Positions 1 through 6,006 of a stretch of 7,026 nucleotides of DNA are shown here, one piece after another. The position numbers were made by a program, and so were the translations under genes. How positions within the stretch are numbered: the stretch's first letter is position 1; each line of letters starts with the position of its first letter. The notes beneath the pieces were generated by a model, which saw nothing but the letters and a program-made list of their open reading frames with translations, ran no database searches and had not been told where the DNA came from. This DNA is from Clostridia bacterium. GTDB taxonomy: Bacteria > Bacillota > Clostridia > Oscillospirales > Acutalibacteraceae. The stretch spans positions 1 to 7,026 of the forward strand of contig JAFOCH010000035.1 of NCBI GenBank assembly GCA_017381395.1, read 5' to 3'.

Positions 1-777
1 ATGGGCTCGGTGGATATTAAGAAGCAGGCACCCAACGTTGCCAGAATGAAGATTCTTGGAGCAAACGTTGTAGAGGTAACACACGGACTCGCAACCTTGA
101 AGGAGGCGGTTGATGCCGCATTTGCCGCCTATGCGAGAGAGTATAAGGATAGCATTTACTGCATCGGCTCGGTGCTTGGTCCCCATCCTTTCCCGATGAT
201 GGTTCGCGATTTCCAGAGCGTTGTCGGTATCGAGGCGAGAGAACAGTTTATGGAAATGACGGGTGAGCTTCCCGACGCTATCGTTGCCTGTGTCGGCGGC
301 GGCTCGAATGCGATGGGCTTTTTCTCGGGATTCCTTAATGACCCGGTTGACATTTACGGCGTTGAGCCGCTTGGTCGAGGCACCGCTCTCGGTGACCACG
401 CCGCCAGCTTAAAATACGGCGAGGAAGGAATCATGCACGGCTTTAACAGCTTGATGCTCAAGGATGAAAATGGCGAACCCGCACCCGTTTACTCGGTTGC
501 AAGTGGTCTCGACTATCCCTCGTCGGGTCCCGAACACGCATTCCTGCACGACCTTGGTCGCGTAACCTATGACGTAATTGACGACGAGGATACCATCAAC
601 GCATTCTTTGCATTGTCAAAGACCGAGGGTATCATCCCCGCAATCGAAAGCTCGCACGCAGTTGCTTACGCAATCAAACTGGCTCAAAAGATGGGCCGCG
701 GCTCCATTCTCATCAACCTCTCGGGTAGAGGCGACAAGGACATGGACTTTATCATTGAAAAATACGGAATCAGATAA
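1..777 (+). CDS. trpB: Tryptophan synthase beta chain, C-terminal two thirds (5' end outside window)
   Basis: TrpB condenses indole with L-serine to make tryptophan, using pyridoxal phosphate (PLP), in the cytosolic alpha2-beta2 complex. The visible 258 residues carry the family signatures in order: IGSVLGPHPFPMMVRDFQ (55-72), the glycine loop GGGSNAMG (99-106) that holds the PLP phosphate, GLDYPSSGPEH (169-179), EGIIPAIESSHA (209-220) and LSGRGDKD (240-247), whose Ser241 matches the serine that contacts the PLP ring nitrogen. Family members have about 390-400 residues, so about 140 are missing upstream, including the PLP lysine. The ATG at base 1 is therefore probably internal and not the true start. 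The MVRDFQ region indicates the TrpB1 type, which normally partners TrpA. The gene ends in tandem TAA codons (775-780) and a terminator, so trpA does not follow. Identity is near certain. Confidence 0.97.
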   Translation: MGSVDIKKQAPNVARMKILGANVVEVTHGLATLKEAVDAAFAAYAREYKDSIYCIGSVLGPHPFPMMVRDFQSVVGIEAREQFMEMTGELPDAIVACVGGGSNAMGFFSGFLNDPVDIYGVEPLGRGTALGDHAASLKYGEEGIMHGFNSLMLKDENGEPAPVYSVASGLDYPSSGPEHAFLHDLGRVTYDVIDDEDTINAFFALSKTEGIIPAIESSHAVAYAIKLAQKMGRGSILINLSGRGDKDMDFIIEKYGIR

Positions 778-787
778 TAAATTCATA

Positions 788-817
788 ACCGACCTGTTTT
801 CGCAGGTCGGTTTTTTT
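788..817 (+). terminator. Intrinsic terminator of trpB
   Basis: A perfect 9-bp stem, ACCGACCTG (788-796) with CAGGTCGGT (803-811), closes on a six-base loop TTTTCG and runs into a seven-T tract (811-817). It starts 11 bases after the trpB stop codon. This is a textbook Rho-independent terminator and separates trpB from the transporter gene. Confidence 0.95.
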
Positions 818-832
818 GTGCTATTTTGCCAC

Positions 833-861
833 TTGTATAAAGGGGTGGCGGGGTTTATAAT
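833..861 (+). promoter_or_regulatory. Vegetative-type promoter for the MATE gene
   Basis: A consensus -10 box TATAAT (856-861) lies 17 bases downstream of TTGTAT (833-838), a partial -35 box that keeps the TTG core. Transcription would start near 868, giving a leader of about 40 bases before the GTG start at 908. The preceding terminator implies that the transporter needs its own promoter. Support is sequence match and position only; no operator is evident. Confidence 0.65.
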
Positions 862-892
862 ACGGGATAGAGAAAACAATTTGTCGAAAAAA

Positions 893-900
893 AGGGGTGA
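893..900 (+). promoter_or_regulatory. Ribosome binding site that fixes the GTG start of the MATE gene
   Basis: AGGGGTGA is close to the consensus AGGAGGTGA and ends seven bases before GTG 908. It favours GTG 908 over the in-frame TTG at 881 and over the much longer upstream open frame, which overlaps trpB. Confidence 0.8.
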
Positions 901-907
901 GAAGCAG

Positions 908-2242
908 GTGGCACGAAAACTGACCGAGGGCACACCGTCAAAGGTGCTTTTCCTTTTCGCGATGCCGATTTTACTGAGTACGATTTTTCAGCAGCTTTAT
1001 ACCATAGCCGACAGCGTTATCGCTGGTAAATTCGCGGGTGAAAGCGCACTTGCCGCCATTGGTGCTTCATATCCCGTGACCATGATTTTTATGGCGGTTG
1101 CCTTTGGTTCGAATGCAGGCTGCTCGATTATAATTTCCCAGCTTTTTGGCGCGGGTCGAGTACGCGAGATGAAAACGGCCGTTAGTACCGCCATGCTTAC
1201 TTTGGCGGCGCTGTCGTCGGTGCTTTCGGTGGGTGCGCTTATTTTTGCGCCCGAGATTATGACGGCGATGAATACGCCGACCAATATAGCCGCCGAGGCG
1301 ACCGAATATTTTAGAATTTATATCGGCGGATTTCTGTTTTTAGCCCTTTACAATATTGCTAACGGCGCATTTACCGCCCTCGGCGATTCAAAGACGCCGC
1401 TTTGGTTTCTCATCGCATCGTCGGTGGCAAACGTGGTACTCGACTATATCTTTGTCGCGGAGTATGATTGGGGTGTGGCAGGTGCCGCCTGGGCTACCTT
1501 TATCACGCAAGGGTTGGCCTGCATTTTTGCTGTTATAACGCTGATTATCCGACTCGGGAAAATTAAGTCGGAGAAATACGAGATTTTTTCGTTCACAATG
1601 CTACGAAATCTCGCCCGTGTTTCGAGCCAGACAATTACGCAGCAGAGCTTCGTTTCGGTCGGTAATATGCTTGTCCAGTGGCTGATAAACGGCTACGGCT
1701 CGGCCGTTATTGCGGGATTTTCCGCCGTTATGAAGCTGAATACATTTGCCGTGACGAGTATTTACACAATGTGCCGAGCCATGTCGGCATTTACGGCGCA
1801 GAACGTCGGCGCAGGGAACTATGACCGAGTAAAAAAAGGGTATCGTTCAGCGGCGCTTATCAGTGCGGCCGTTGCGGGAATTTTTACGGTAGGATATATA
1901 CTTTTTGGCGAATTTTTTGTTTCGATGTTTCTCGAAACGGATAGCAGCGGTGAAGCGCTTAAAATCGGCACCGAATGTATCAAAATCATCGGTTCCTTCT
2001 ATGTCGTTGTGTCGATAAAGCTGGTCAGCGATTCTGTAACAAGCGGTGCAGGAGCTATGAAGCTTTTTGCAATCGCTACCTTCACCGACCTACTGCTGAG
2101 GGTTGGTTTATCTTATGTATTGGCTCCTTTCTACGGAATGATAGGTGTTGCTTGGTCGTGGCCAATCGGCTGGGCGGTTGCCGCCGCAATGTCATATTGC
2201 TTCTACCGATTCGGTAACTGGCGGGGAAAGAAACTCGCGTAA
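908..2242 (+). CDS. MATE-family multidrug/sodium antiporter
   Basis: This is a cytoplasmic-membrane exporter of the MATE (multidrug and toxic compound extrusion) family, which uses an inward sodium or proton gradient to expel organic cations or metabolites. The 444-residue length and about 12 hydrophobic helices in two six-helix bundles match the family. The N-terminal signature is clear: AMPILLSTIFQQLYTIAD (18-35), then VIAGKFAGESALAAIGASYP (37-56). GAGRVREMKTA (81-91) and its counterpart QNVGAGNYDRVKKGYR (298-313) are the pseudo-symmetric cytoplasmic loops after helices 2 and 8. The tail RGKKLA is basic, as expected on the inner face. The GTG start is chosen from its ribosome binding site; reading further upstream would run into trpB. 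The gene is transcribed alone between two terminators. The substrate cannot be read from sequence, and no adjacent regulator suggests an inducer. Confidence 0.93.
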   Translation: MARKLTEGTPSKVLFLFAMPILLSTIFQQLYTIADSVIAGKFAGESALAAIGASYPVTMIFMAVAFGSNAGCSIIISQLFGAGRVREMKTAVSTAMLTLAALSSVLSVGALIFAPEIMTAMNTPTNIAAEATEYFRIYIGGFLFLALYNIANGAFTALGDSKTPLWFLIASSVANVVLDYIFVAEYDWGVAGAAWATFITQGLACIFAVITLIIRLGKIKSEKYEIFSFTMLRNLARVSSQTITQQSFVSVGNMLVQWLINGYGSAVIAGFSAVMKLNTFAVTSIYTMCRAMSAFTAQNVGAGNYDRVKKGYRSAALISAAVAGIFTVGYILFGEFFVSMFLETDSSGEALKIGTECIKIIGSFYVVVSIKLVSDSVTSGAGAMKLFAIATFTDLLLRVGLSYVLAPFYGMIGVAWSWPIGWAVAAAMSYCFYRFGNWRGKKLA

Positions 2243-2260
2243 AATAATAGTGAAAAAAAT

Positions 2261-2306
2261 AAAAGTGACCACTCCTTTTGAGGTAAAAGGGGCGGTCACT
2301 TTTTTT
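2261..2306 (+). terminator. Long hairpin terminator after the MATE gene
   Basis: The arms 2261-2279 and 2285-2303 pair over 19 positions with one A-C mismatch and one G-T wobble. They enclose a five-base loop GAGGT and run into seven Ts (2300-2306). A-rich sequence (2252-2264) precedes the left arm, so the structure could also stop transcription on the minus strand. It marks the last clearly chromosomal element before the phage genes. Confidence 0.95.
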
Positions 2307-2432
2307 ATATTATGGGGGTAAACTGAAAAGATTGCGCGGCAGGTCAAAAGGACGATGCCGACACCGTCACCACACAAAACGGGCCCGTCAGAAATCTCCC
2401 CCTTGATGACAGTATATGAGCCAAATCGCGCA

Positions 2433-2438
2433 TTGACA
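2433..2438 (+). promoter_or_regulatory. Perfect -35-like TTGACA box without a clear -10 partner
   Basis: TTGACA matches the vegetative -35 consensus exactly. At 16-18 bases downstream the sequence is around TGTCATGGA, a poor -10 match, and it overlaps a dyad (2452-2470). It could be an activator-dependent promoter for the packaging operon or a chance match. It is recorded because no better-placed promoter is visible in the junction. Confidence 0.3.
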
Positions 2439-2560
2439 CAAAAAAATAAATCCTGTCATGGAATGTCAGGGTCGAAAGATGATATGGTGTATTCGGAGCA
2501 AAAGTGAAAGACCGGCCGGGTTTCTACCTTTTTTGCCGCAATGGGTGGCAGGGGAGGTTT

Positions 2561-2588
2561 ATGACACTTTTAGCTATTTTTTTATACT
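2561..2588 (+). promoter_or_regulatory. Possible promoter just upstream of the portal gene
   Basis: ATGACA (2561-2566, five of six matches to TTGACA) and TATACT (2583-2588, five of six matches to TATAAT) are separated by 16 T-rich bases. The predicted transcript would start near 2595, inside the ribosome binding site at 2591-2600, which is awkward for efficient translation of the portal gene. The boxes are real, but their use is doubtful. Confidence 0.3.
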
Positions 2589-2590
2589 TA

Positions 2591-2600
2591 AAAGGAGTGA
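2591..2600 (+). promoter_or_regulatory. Ribosome binding site that fixes the portal start
   Basis: AAAGGAGTGA ends four bases before ATG 2605 and is a strong Shine-Dalgarno match. The same frame is open back to an ATG at 2458, but those 49 codons give a low-complexity, unconserved-looking sequence with no comparable site, so ATG 2605 is preferred. Confidence 0.8.
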
Positions 2601-2604
2601 TAAA

Positions 2605-4347
2605 ATGCAAAAATCAAGTCGGGTTGCGCCCGAAACGGTCTTTGCCGAGTTTAAGGCGGCAAGGGAACACAAGGAGCTTATCGGCGAAAAGGGAATTTAC
2701 GAGCAGTCGAGGGTGAATGAGCGCTTTTTTGTCGGTGACCAGTGGCATGGAGCCCGTTGTGGTACCGACCGACCGCTCGTCCGTCACAACGTAATTAAGC
2801 GAATCGGTGACTACAAAATGTCTGCAATCACCGCTAACGTTGTAACCGTTGCCTTTTCGGCCGACGGCGTTCCGAATACAATCGAGCTGACAAAAACCAC
2901 CGATGCCCTTCGCAGAAAAATGGCTCTCGGTGAGCCGCTCAACAATCTGTCGCACGAGGAAGAAACTGCTCTCGTAATGTCGGCGCTCGGCGACTATTAC
3001 CGAGTGACCGAGGAGCGTTTGCGCTATGCGAAGCTGCGCTTTGATGCGCTGAGAAACGCTTATGTTTTGGGCACGGGACTCATTTACACCTATTGGGACA
3101 GCGATTGCGACACGGGGCTGTATGCCGACCTCGAACGCAAGTGCGCAATCAAGGGTGACATCGCCTGCGAGGTGCTTGACGTAGAAAACGTTTATTTTGG
3201 TGACCCCTCGATTGAGGAGGTGCAAAATCAGCCGTATATTATCATTTCGCAACGAAAGAGAACCGAGGAGCTTAAAGCGCTTGCCAAAAAGTACGGACGC
3301 CCCCAGAGCGAAATCGAGGCAATCGGCGACTCGGACTCGGACGGCGAAAAGACAACCATGCTGACCAAAATGTGGAAGGAACTAAACGAGCAGGGAGAAA
3401 TGACTGTAAAGGCGGTGCAGGTGGTGGGTGGAGCTACCATTCGTCCCGTTTTTGATATGAAAATCCGCCTGTATCCGATAGCTAAATTTAATTGGCAGGA
3501 CCGCAAAAATTCCGTGTACGGTGACAGCGAAATCACCTATCTCATCCCCAATCAGATTGCCATTAACCGAATGCTGACGGCAAACGTTTGGGCGGTTATG
3601 ATGATGGGTATGCCGATTATGACCGTCAACGGCGACATTGTAAACGGCCCCGTTACCAACGACCCGGGTCAGATTATAAAGGTGTTTGGCTCACCCGAGG
3701 AGGCACGTTCGGCAATTAGCTACGTTTCGCCGCCGAATTTCTCGCCCAGTTTCGAAAGTAATATTTCGTCGCTTATTTCGAATACGCTCACTCAGGCAGG
3801 GGCAAACGATGCCGCACTCGGTGACATCAGCCCGAACAACACCTCGGCTATCATTGCCGTTCGTGAGGCGGCACTTATGCCTCTCGACATGGTCAGAAAT
3901 CGCTTTTATATGTTCTGCGAGGACGTGGCTAGAATTTGGGCGGAGTTTTGGGTTTCGATGTATGGGCCGCGATCACTTAAAATCATCGACGAAAACGGAA
4001 CCTGGTATATGCCCTTTGATAGTGACCGCTATCGCAAACTCATTATCAGCACCAGAGTTGACGTCGGCGCAGGCACCATTTGGAGCGAGAGCCAGTCGAT
4101 AAAGACGCTCGACAACCTCCTTTCGCGCGGTGCAATCACCTTGAAGCAGTATTTAAAGCGTTTGCCCGACGGAATTATCGCCGACGTTGGCGGACTGATT
4201 AAGGAGCTTGACGGCGCACCGATCGAAATTGAGCGTAAAAAGAGCGAGGCGGAAGCCCTTGTTGATGGGGTGGAAAGCAGCGTAGGTGACCTCACCGACA
4301 GTGAAATTATGGCCATAAAGGAGCTTGCAGAGGGGGTTAAAATATGA
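2605..4347 (+). CDS. Phage portal protein
   Basis: Portal proteins form a dodecameric ring at one capsid vertex. DNA is pumped in through it by the terminase, and the tail attaches to it. This 580-residue product has the layout of large portals of the P22-like/head-tail connector type: an N-terminal region with the GDQWHG motif (44-49) and RPLVRHNVIKRI (56-67); a core containing VYGDSEITYLIPNQIAINRM (304-323), resembling the wing/stem segment of this class; and NTLTQAGANDAALGDISP (393-410) followed by NNTSAIIAVREAAL (411-424), a conserved-looking segment before the C-terminal helices. The charged C-terminal end (540-580) may extend the crown. It is the first gene of the operon, and its TGA (4345-4347) overlaps the next ATG. 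The function call rests on motif resemblance plus the adjacent terminase. A portal upstream of the large terminase is the reverse of the usual order. It appears intact. Confidence 0.87.
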   Translation: MQKSSRVAPETVFAEFKAAREHKELIGEKGIYEQSRVNERFFVGDQWHGARCGTDRPLVRHNVIKRIGDYKMSAITANVVTVAFSADGVPNTIELTKTTDALRRKMALGEPLNNLSHEEETALVMSALGDYYRVTEERLRYAKLRFDALRNAYVLGTGLIYTYWDSDCDTGLYADLERKCAIKGDIACEVLDVENVYFGDPSIEEVQNQPYIIISQRKRTEELKALAKKYGRPQSEIEAIGDSDSDGEKTTMLTKMWKELNEQGEMTVKAVQVVGGATIRPVFDMKIRLYPIAKFNWQDRKNSVYGDSEITYLIPNQIAINRMLTANVWAVMMMGMPIMTVNGDIVNGPVTNDPGQIIKVFGSPEEARSAISYVSPPNFSPSFESNISSLISNTLTQAGANDAALGDISPNNTSAIIAVREAALMPLDMVRNRFYMFCEDVARIWAEFWVSMYGPRSLKIIDENGTWYMPFDSDRYRKLIISTRVDVGAGTIWSESQSIKTLDNLLSRGAITLKQYLKRLPDGIIADVGGLIKELDGAPIEIERKKSEAEALVDGVESSVGDLTDSEIMAIKELAEGVKI

Positions 4348-4688
4348 CGGCGGCAAACATTTTTTTGAGGGCAATTTCACTCATCGGATATACGGGTGAC
4401 AGCCATATCGAGAGCATGAAGCAGAGGGCAATTCCCCTCATCAATGCGGCATATATCGACGTGTGCAGGGCAAAAAATATTGAATTTACGCCCATAAAGG
4501 CGATGTCCGACTCTCTTGTGCTTGAGGAGGAACTTGCCCTCGACGTGATGGTGTACGGGCTTGCCATGTTTATCGCGCAAAGTGAGGGCGACGACGAAAT
4601 TAGCGCCTTTTTCTGCGACCTTTATAATCGAAAGAGGGGTTCACTTGCGACAAGCGACCGCATAATTGACGTGATGCCGCGTGGATAA
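4344..4688 (+). CDS. Small phage protein, probable head-completion/connector protein
   Basis: A 114-residue, mostly helical protein. Its ATG sits inside the portal stop (ATGA overlap) behind the purine-rich AGAGGGGG, so it is translationally coupled to the portal. The N-terminal half has IPLINAAYIDVCR (30-42). The C-terminal half has a basic, helical stretch DVMVYGLAMFIAQSEGDDE (67-85) followed by AFFCDLYNRKRG (88-99). This pattern of a YGLA-type helix, an acidic GD turn and a FxxxYxxKR ending resembles the small adaptor proteins that plug onto the portal after packaging and join head to tail. That reading is inferred from pattern and position. The alternative is a small terminase subunit, since it lies directly before the large subunit, but no helix-turn-helix DNA-binding region is evident. 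A connector is favoured. Confidence 0.5.
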   Translation: MTAANIFLRAISLIGYTGDSHIESMKQRAIPLINAAYIDVCRAKNIEFTPIKAMSDSLVLEEELALDVMVYGLAMFIAQSEGDDEISAFFCDLYNRKRGSLATSDRIIDVMPRG

Positions 4689-5982
4689 GAGGGTAAGCGA
4701 AATCGTCGGCGGAGGATATGACAAATTCTGGACCGATAAAAGTAGGTACAGGGTGCTTAAAGGGGGTAAGGGGTCGAAAAAATCGACCACCTGCGCCCTT
4801 AATTTTATTGTGCGGCTGATGAAATATAGCGGCTCGAATCTGCTTTGCGTCCGTCAGGTTATGGACACCCACCGCTCGTCAACATTTGCCCAGCTCAACT
4901 GGGCTATCGAGCGGCTTGGTGTAGGCGAGCTGTGGAAATCGACCGTGTCGCCCATGGAATTGACCTATCTGCCGACGGGGCAAAAGATTCTTTTTCGCGG
5001 ATTTGACGACCCGCTAAAGCTTGCCTCGACCACCGTTGCGAATGGGCATCTTTGCTGGGTTTGGGTGGAGGAGGCGTACGAAATTGAGCAGGAGTCGGCA
5101 TTCGACCAGCTCGACCTTTCGGTGCCGAGAGGAAGCGTACCTCCGCCCCTTTTTAAGCAAACGACGGTTACCTTTAACCCGTGGAGTGAGCAGCATTGGC
5201 TCAAAGGTCGCTTTTTTGACAGGGCGAATGATGGGGTGACCACCTATTCGACGACATATAAGGATAACGAATTTCTCGACGCGACCGACATTGCCGTTTT
5301 TGACACCATGCGGGTGAATAATCCGCGTCGATACGCTGTGGCGGGGCTTGGTGAATGGGGTGTTAGTGAGGGACTTGTGTTTGAGAATTGGCGTAGTGAG
5401 GATTTTTGCCTTGACGAAATCGAGAGGGGCAAGGAGTGGCAATTTCGCCACATTTTCGGGCTTGATTACGGGTATACAAACGATCCTACGGCATTCATTG
5501 CCGCGGCAGTAAATCAGGTCGAAAGGCGGCTCTATATCTTTGACGAGCATTACGAAAGGCGAATGCTCAACTCTGACATAGCGGCGATGATAAAGCGCAA
5601 GGGCTATCACAAGGAGCGTATCCGAGCCGACTCGGCCGAGCCAAAGTCAAACGACGACCTGCGACGGCTCGGTATAACGCGAATAGTCCCGTCGGAAAAG
5701 GGACACGACAGCATTATCAACGGGATTGTGGGTATTCAGGAGTATGAAATTATCGTTCATCCCCTTTGCAAAAACACGCTAAAAGAGCTCGGCAGCTACC
5801 GATTTCGCAAACTGAAGGACGGCTCGATGGACAGATATCCCGTTGACAGTGACAACCATCTGATGGATGCGCTCAGATATGCCGCCCAGGATATTCGTGG
5901 CTTTAAACCGACCGAGCCGACCAAAAGGGCAAGGAGCGAAGGATTATTATCCTCGTCCGATTTTAAGGGCGGCTGGACATAA
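4681..5982 (+). CDS. terL: Phage terminase large subunit (PBSX/Terminase_3 family)
   Basis: TerL docks on the portal, drives DNA into the prohead by ATP hydrolysis and cuts the concatemer. This 433-residue protein has both domains. ATPase: Walker A variant GGKGSKKS (28-35), with a Lys where classical P-loops have the final Gly, as is common in this family; Walker B LCWVWVEEA (124-132) with the catalytic Glu at 130 or 131; coupling motif TFNP (164-167). RNase H-like nuclease: FGLDYGYTNDP (259-269) with Asp262, RADSAEP (315-321) with Asp317, and DSDNHLMDALRY (389-400) with Asp391 and Asp396. All expected acidic residues are present, so it looks active. The start is GTG 4681, overlapping the upstream stop by eight bases. 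An in-frame TGA at 4672-4674 rules out an earlier start, and no strong ribosome binding site is seen, so translation is probably coupled to the upstream gene. Confidence 0.95.
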   Translation: MDKRVSEIVGGGYDKFWTDKSRYRVLKGGKGSKKSTTCALNFIVRLMKYSGSNLLCVRQVMDTHRSSTFAQLNWAIERLGVGELWKSTVSPMELTYLPTGQKILFRGFDDPLKLASTTVANGHLCWVWVEEAYEIEQESAFDQLDLSVPRGSVPPPLFKQTTVTFNPWSEQHWLKGRFFDRANDGVTTYSTTYKDNEFLDATDIAVFDTMRVNNPRRYAVAGLGEWGVSEGLVFENWRSEDFCLDEIERGKEWQFRHIFGLDYGYTNDPTAFIAAAVNQVERRLYIFDEHYERRMLNSDIAAMIKRKGYHKERIRADSAEPKSNDDLRRLGITRIVPSEKGHDSIINGIVGIQEYEIIVHPLCKNTLKELGSYRFRKLKDGSMDRYPVDSDNHLMDALRYAAQDIRGFKPTEPTKRARSEGLLSSSDFKGGWT

Positions 5983-5993
5983 ATTTTAATAAA

Positions 5994-6000
5994 AAGGAGA
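5994..6000 (+). promoter_or_regulatory. Ribosome binding site that fixes the fibre-gene start
   Basis: AAGGAGA lies six bases before ATG 6007. An ATG at 6002 is followed at once by a stop codon (ATG AAA TGA), so ATG 6007 is the usable start. No terminator or promoter stands out between the terminase stop and this site, which places the fibre in the same operon. Confidence 0.85.
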
Positions 6001-6006
6001 AATGAA

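Larger units (their letters stand above)
2307..2604 (+). other. Intergenic junction between host genes and phage operon; no convincing gene
   Basis: About 300 bases with no supported coding sequence. Visible structure: a weak stem-loop GGCA/TGCC plus GTC/GAC (2338-2359); a perfect 10-bp palindrome ACGGGCCCGT (2379-2388); an inverted pair ATGACAG (2406-2412) and CTGTCAT (2453-2459) around a TTGACA box (2433-2438); an imperfect dyad CCTGTCA/TGTCAGG (2452-2470); the palindrome CCGGCCGG (2512-2519) inside a bulged hairpin (2506-2524) followed by six Ts (2529-2534); and the portal ribosome binding site at the end. The prophage left boundary probably falls here, but no attachment core can be named without the other end. 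The stretch is also the leader of the packaging operon, so some dyads may be regulatory. Confidence 0.6.

Noticed and set aside
28..777. A divergent TrpB2-type or other PLP enzyme instead of TrpB1
   Set aside because: The GPHPFPMMVRDFQ segment and the LSGRGDKD ending fit the TrpA-dependent TrpB1 type.
578..907. In-frame extension of the MATE gene back into trpB
   Set aside because: The stretch overlaps trpB and runs through its terminator, encodes no MATE-like sequence, and the ribosome binding site at 893-900 points to GTG 908.
2192..2377. Minus-strand open frame of 61 codons across the MATE terminator
   Set aside because: It reads through both arms of the hairpin terminator and into the 3' end of the MATE gene; composition reflects the hairpin, not a protein.
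2379..2388. 10-bp palindrome ACGGGCCCGT as an attachment core or operator
   Set aside because: A single palindrome of this length can occur by chance and no second copy was seen in the window; kept only as a described feature of the junction.
2458..2604. 49-codon N-terminal extension of the portal gene from ATG 2458
   Set aside because: No ribosome binding site precedes ATG 2458, the added residues look like translated leader, and ATG 2605 has a strong site.
2561..2716. 51-codon open frame (ATG 2561) with GGAGG just upstream, hydrophobic first residues MTLLAIFLYLKG
   Set aside because: GGAGG is only three bases from the ATG, the frame overlaps the portal gene, and its later residues read like an out-of-frame shadow rich in Arg and Ser. 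A coupled leader peptide is possible but unsupported.
2614..3252. Minus-strand open frame of 212 codons opposite the portal gene
   Set aside because: It is antisense to a clearly coding gene, has no recognisable motif or ribosome binding site context, and fits a shadow produced by the codon bias of the real gene.
4689..4722. GGAGG followed by an ATG near 4720 as an alternative terminase start
   Set aside because: That ATG is out of frame with the terminase and its frame stops soon after. GTG 4681 is the only in-frame start well ahead of the P-loop.
5014..5610. Minus-strand open frame of 198 codons opposite the terminase
   Set aside because: It lies entirely opposite the conserved Walker B to nuclease region of TerL and has no protein-like features of its own.
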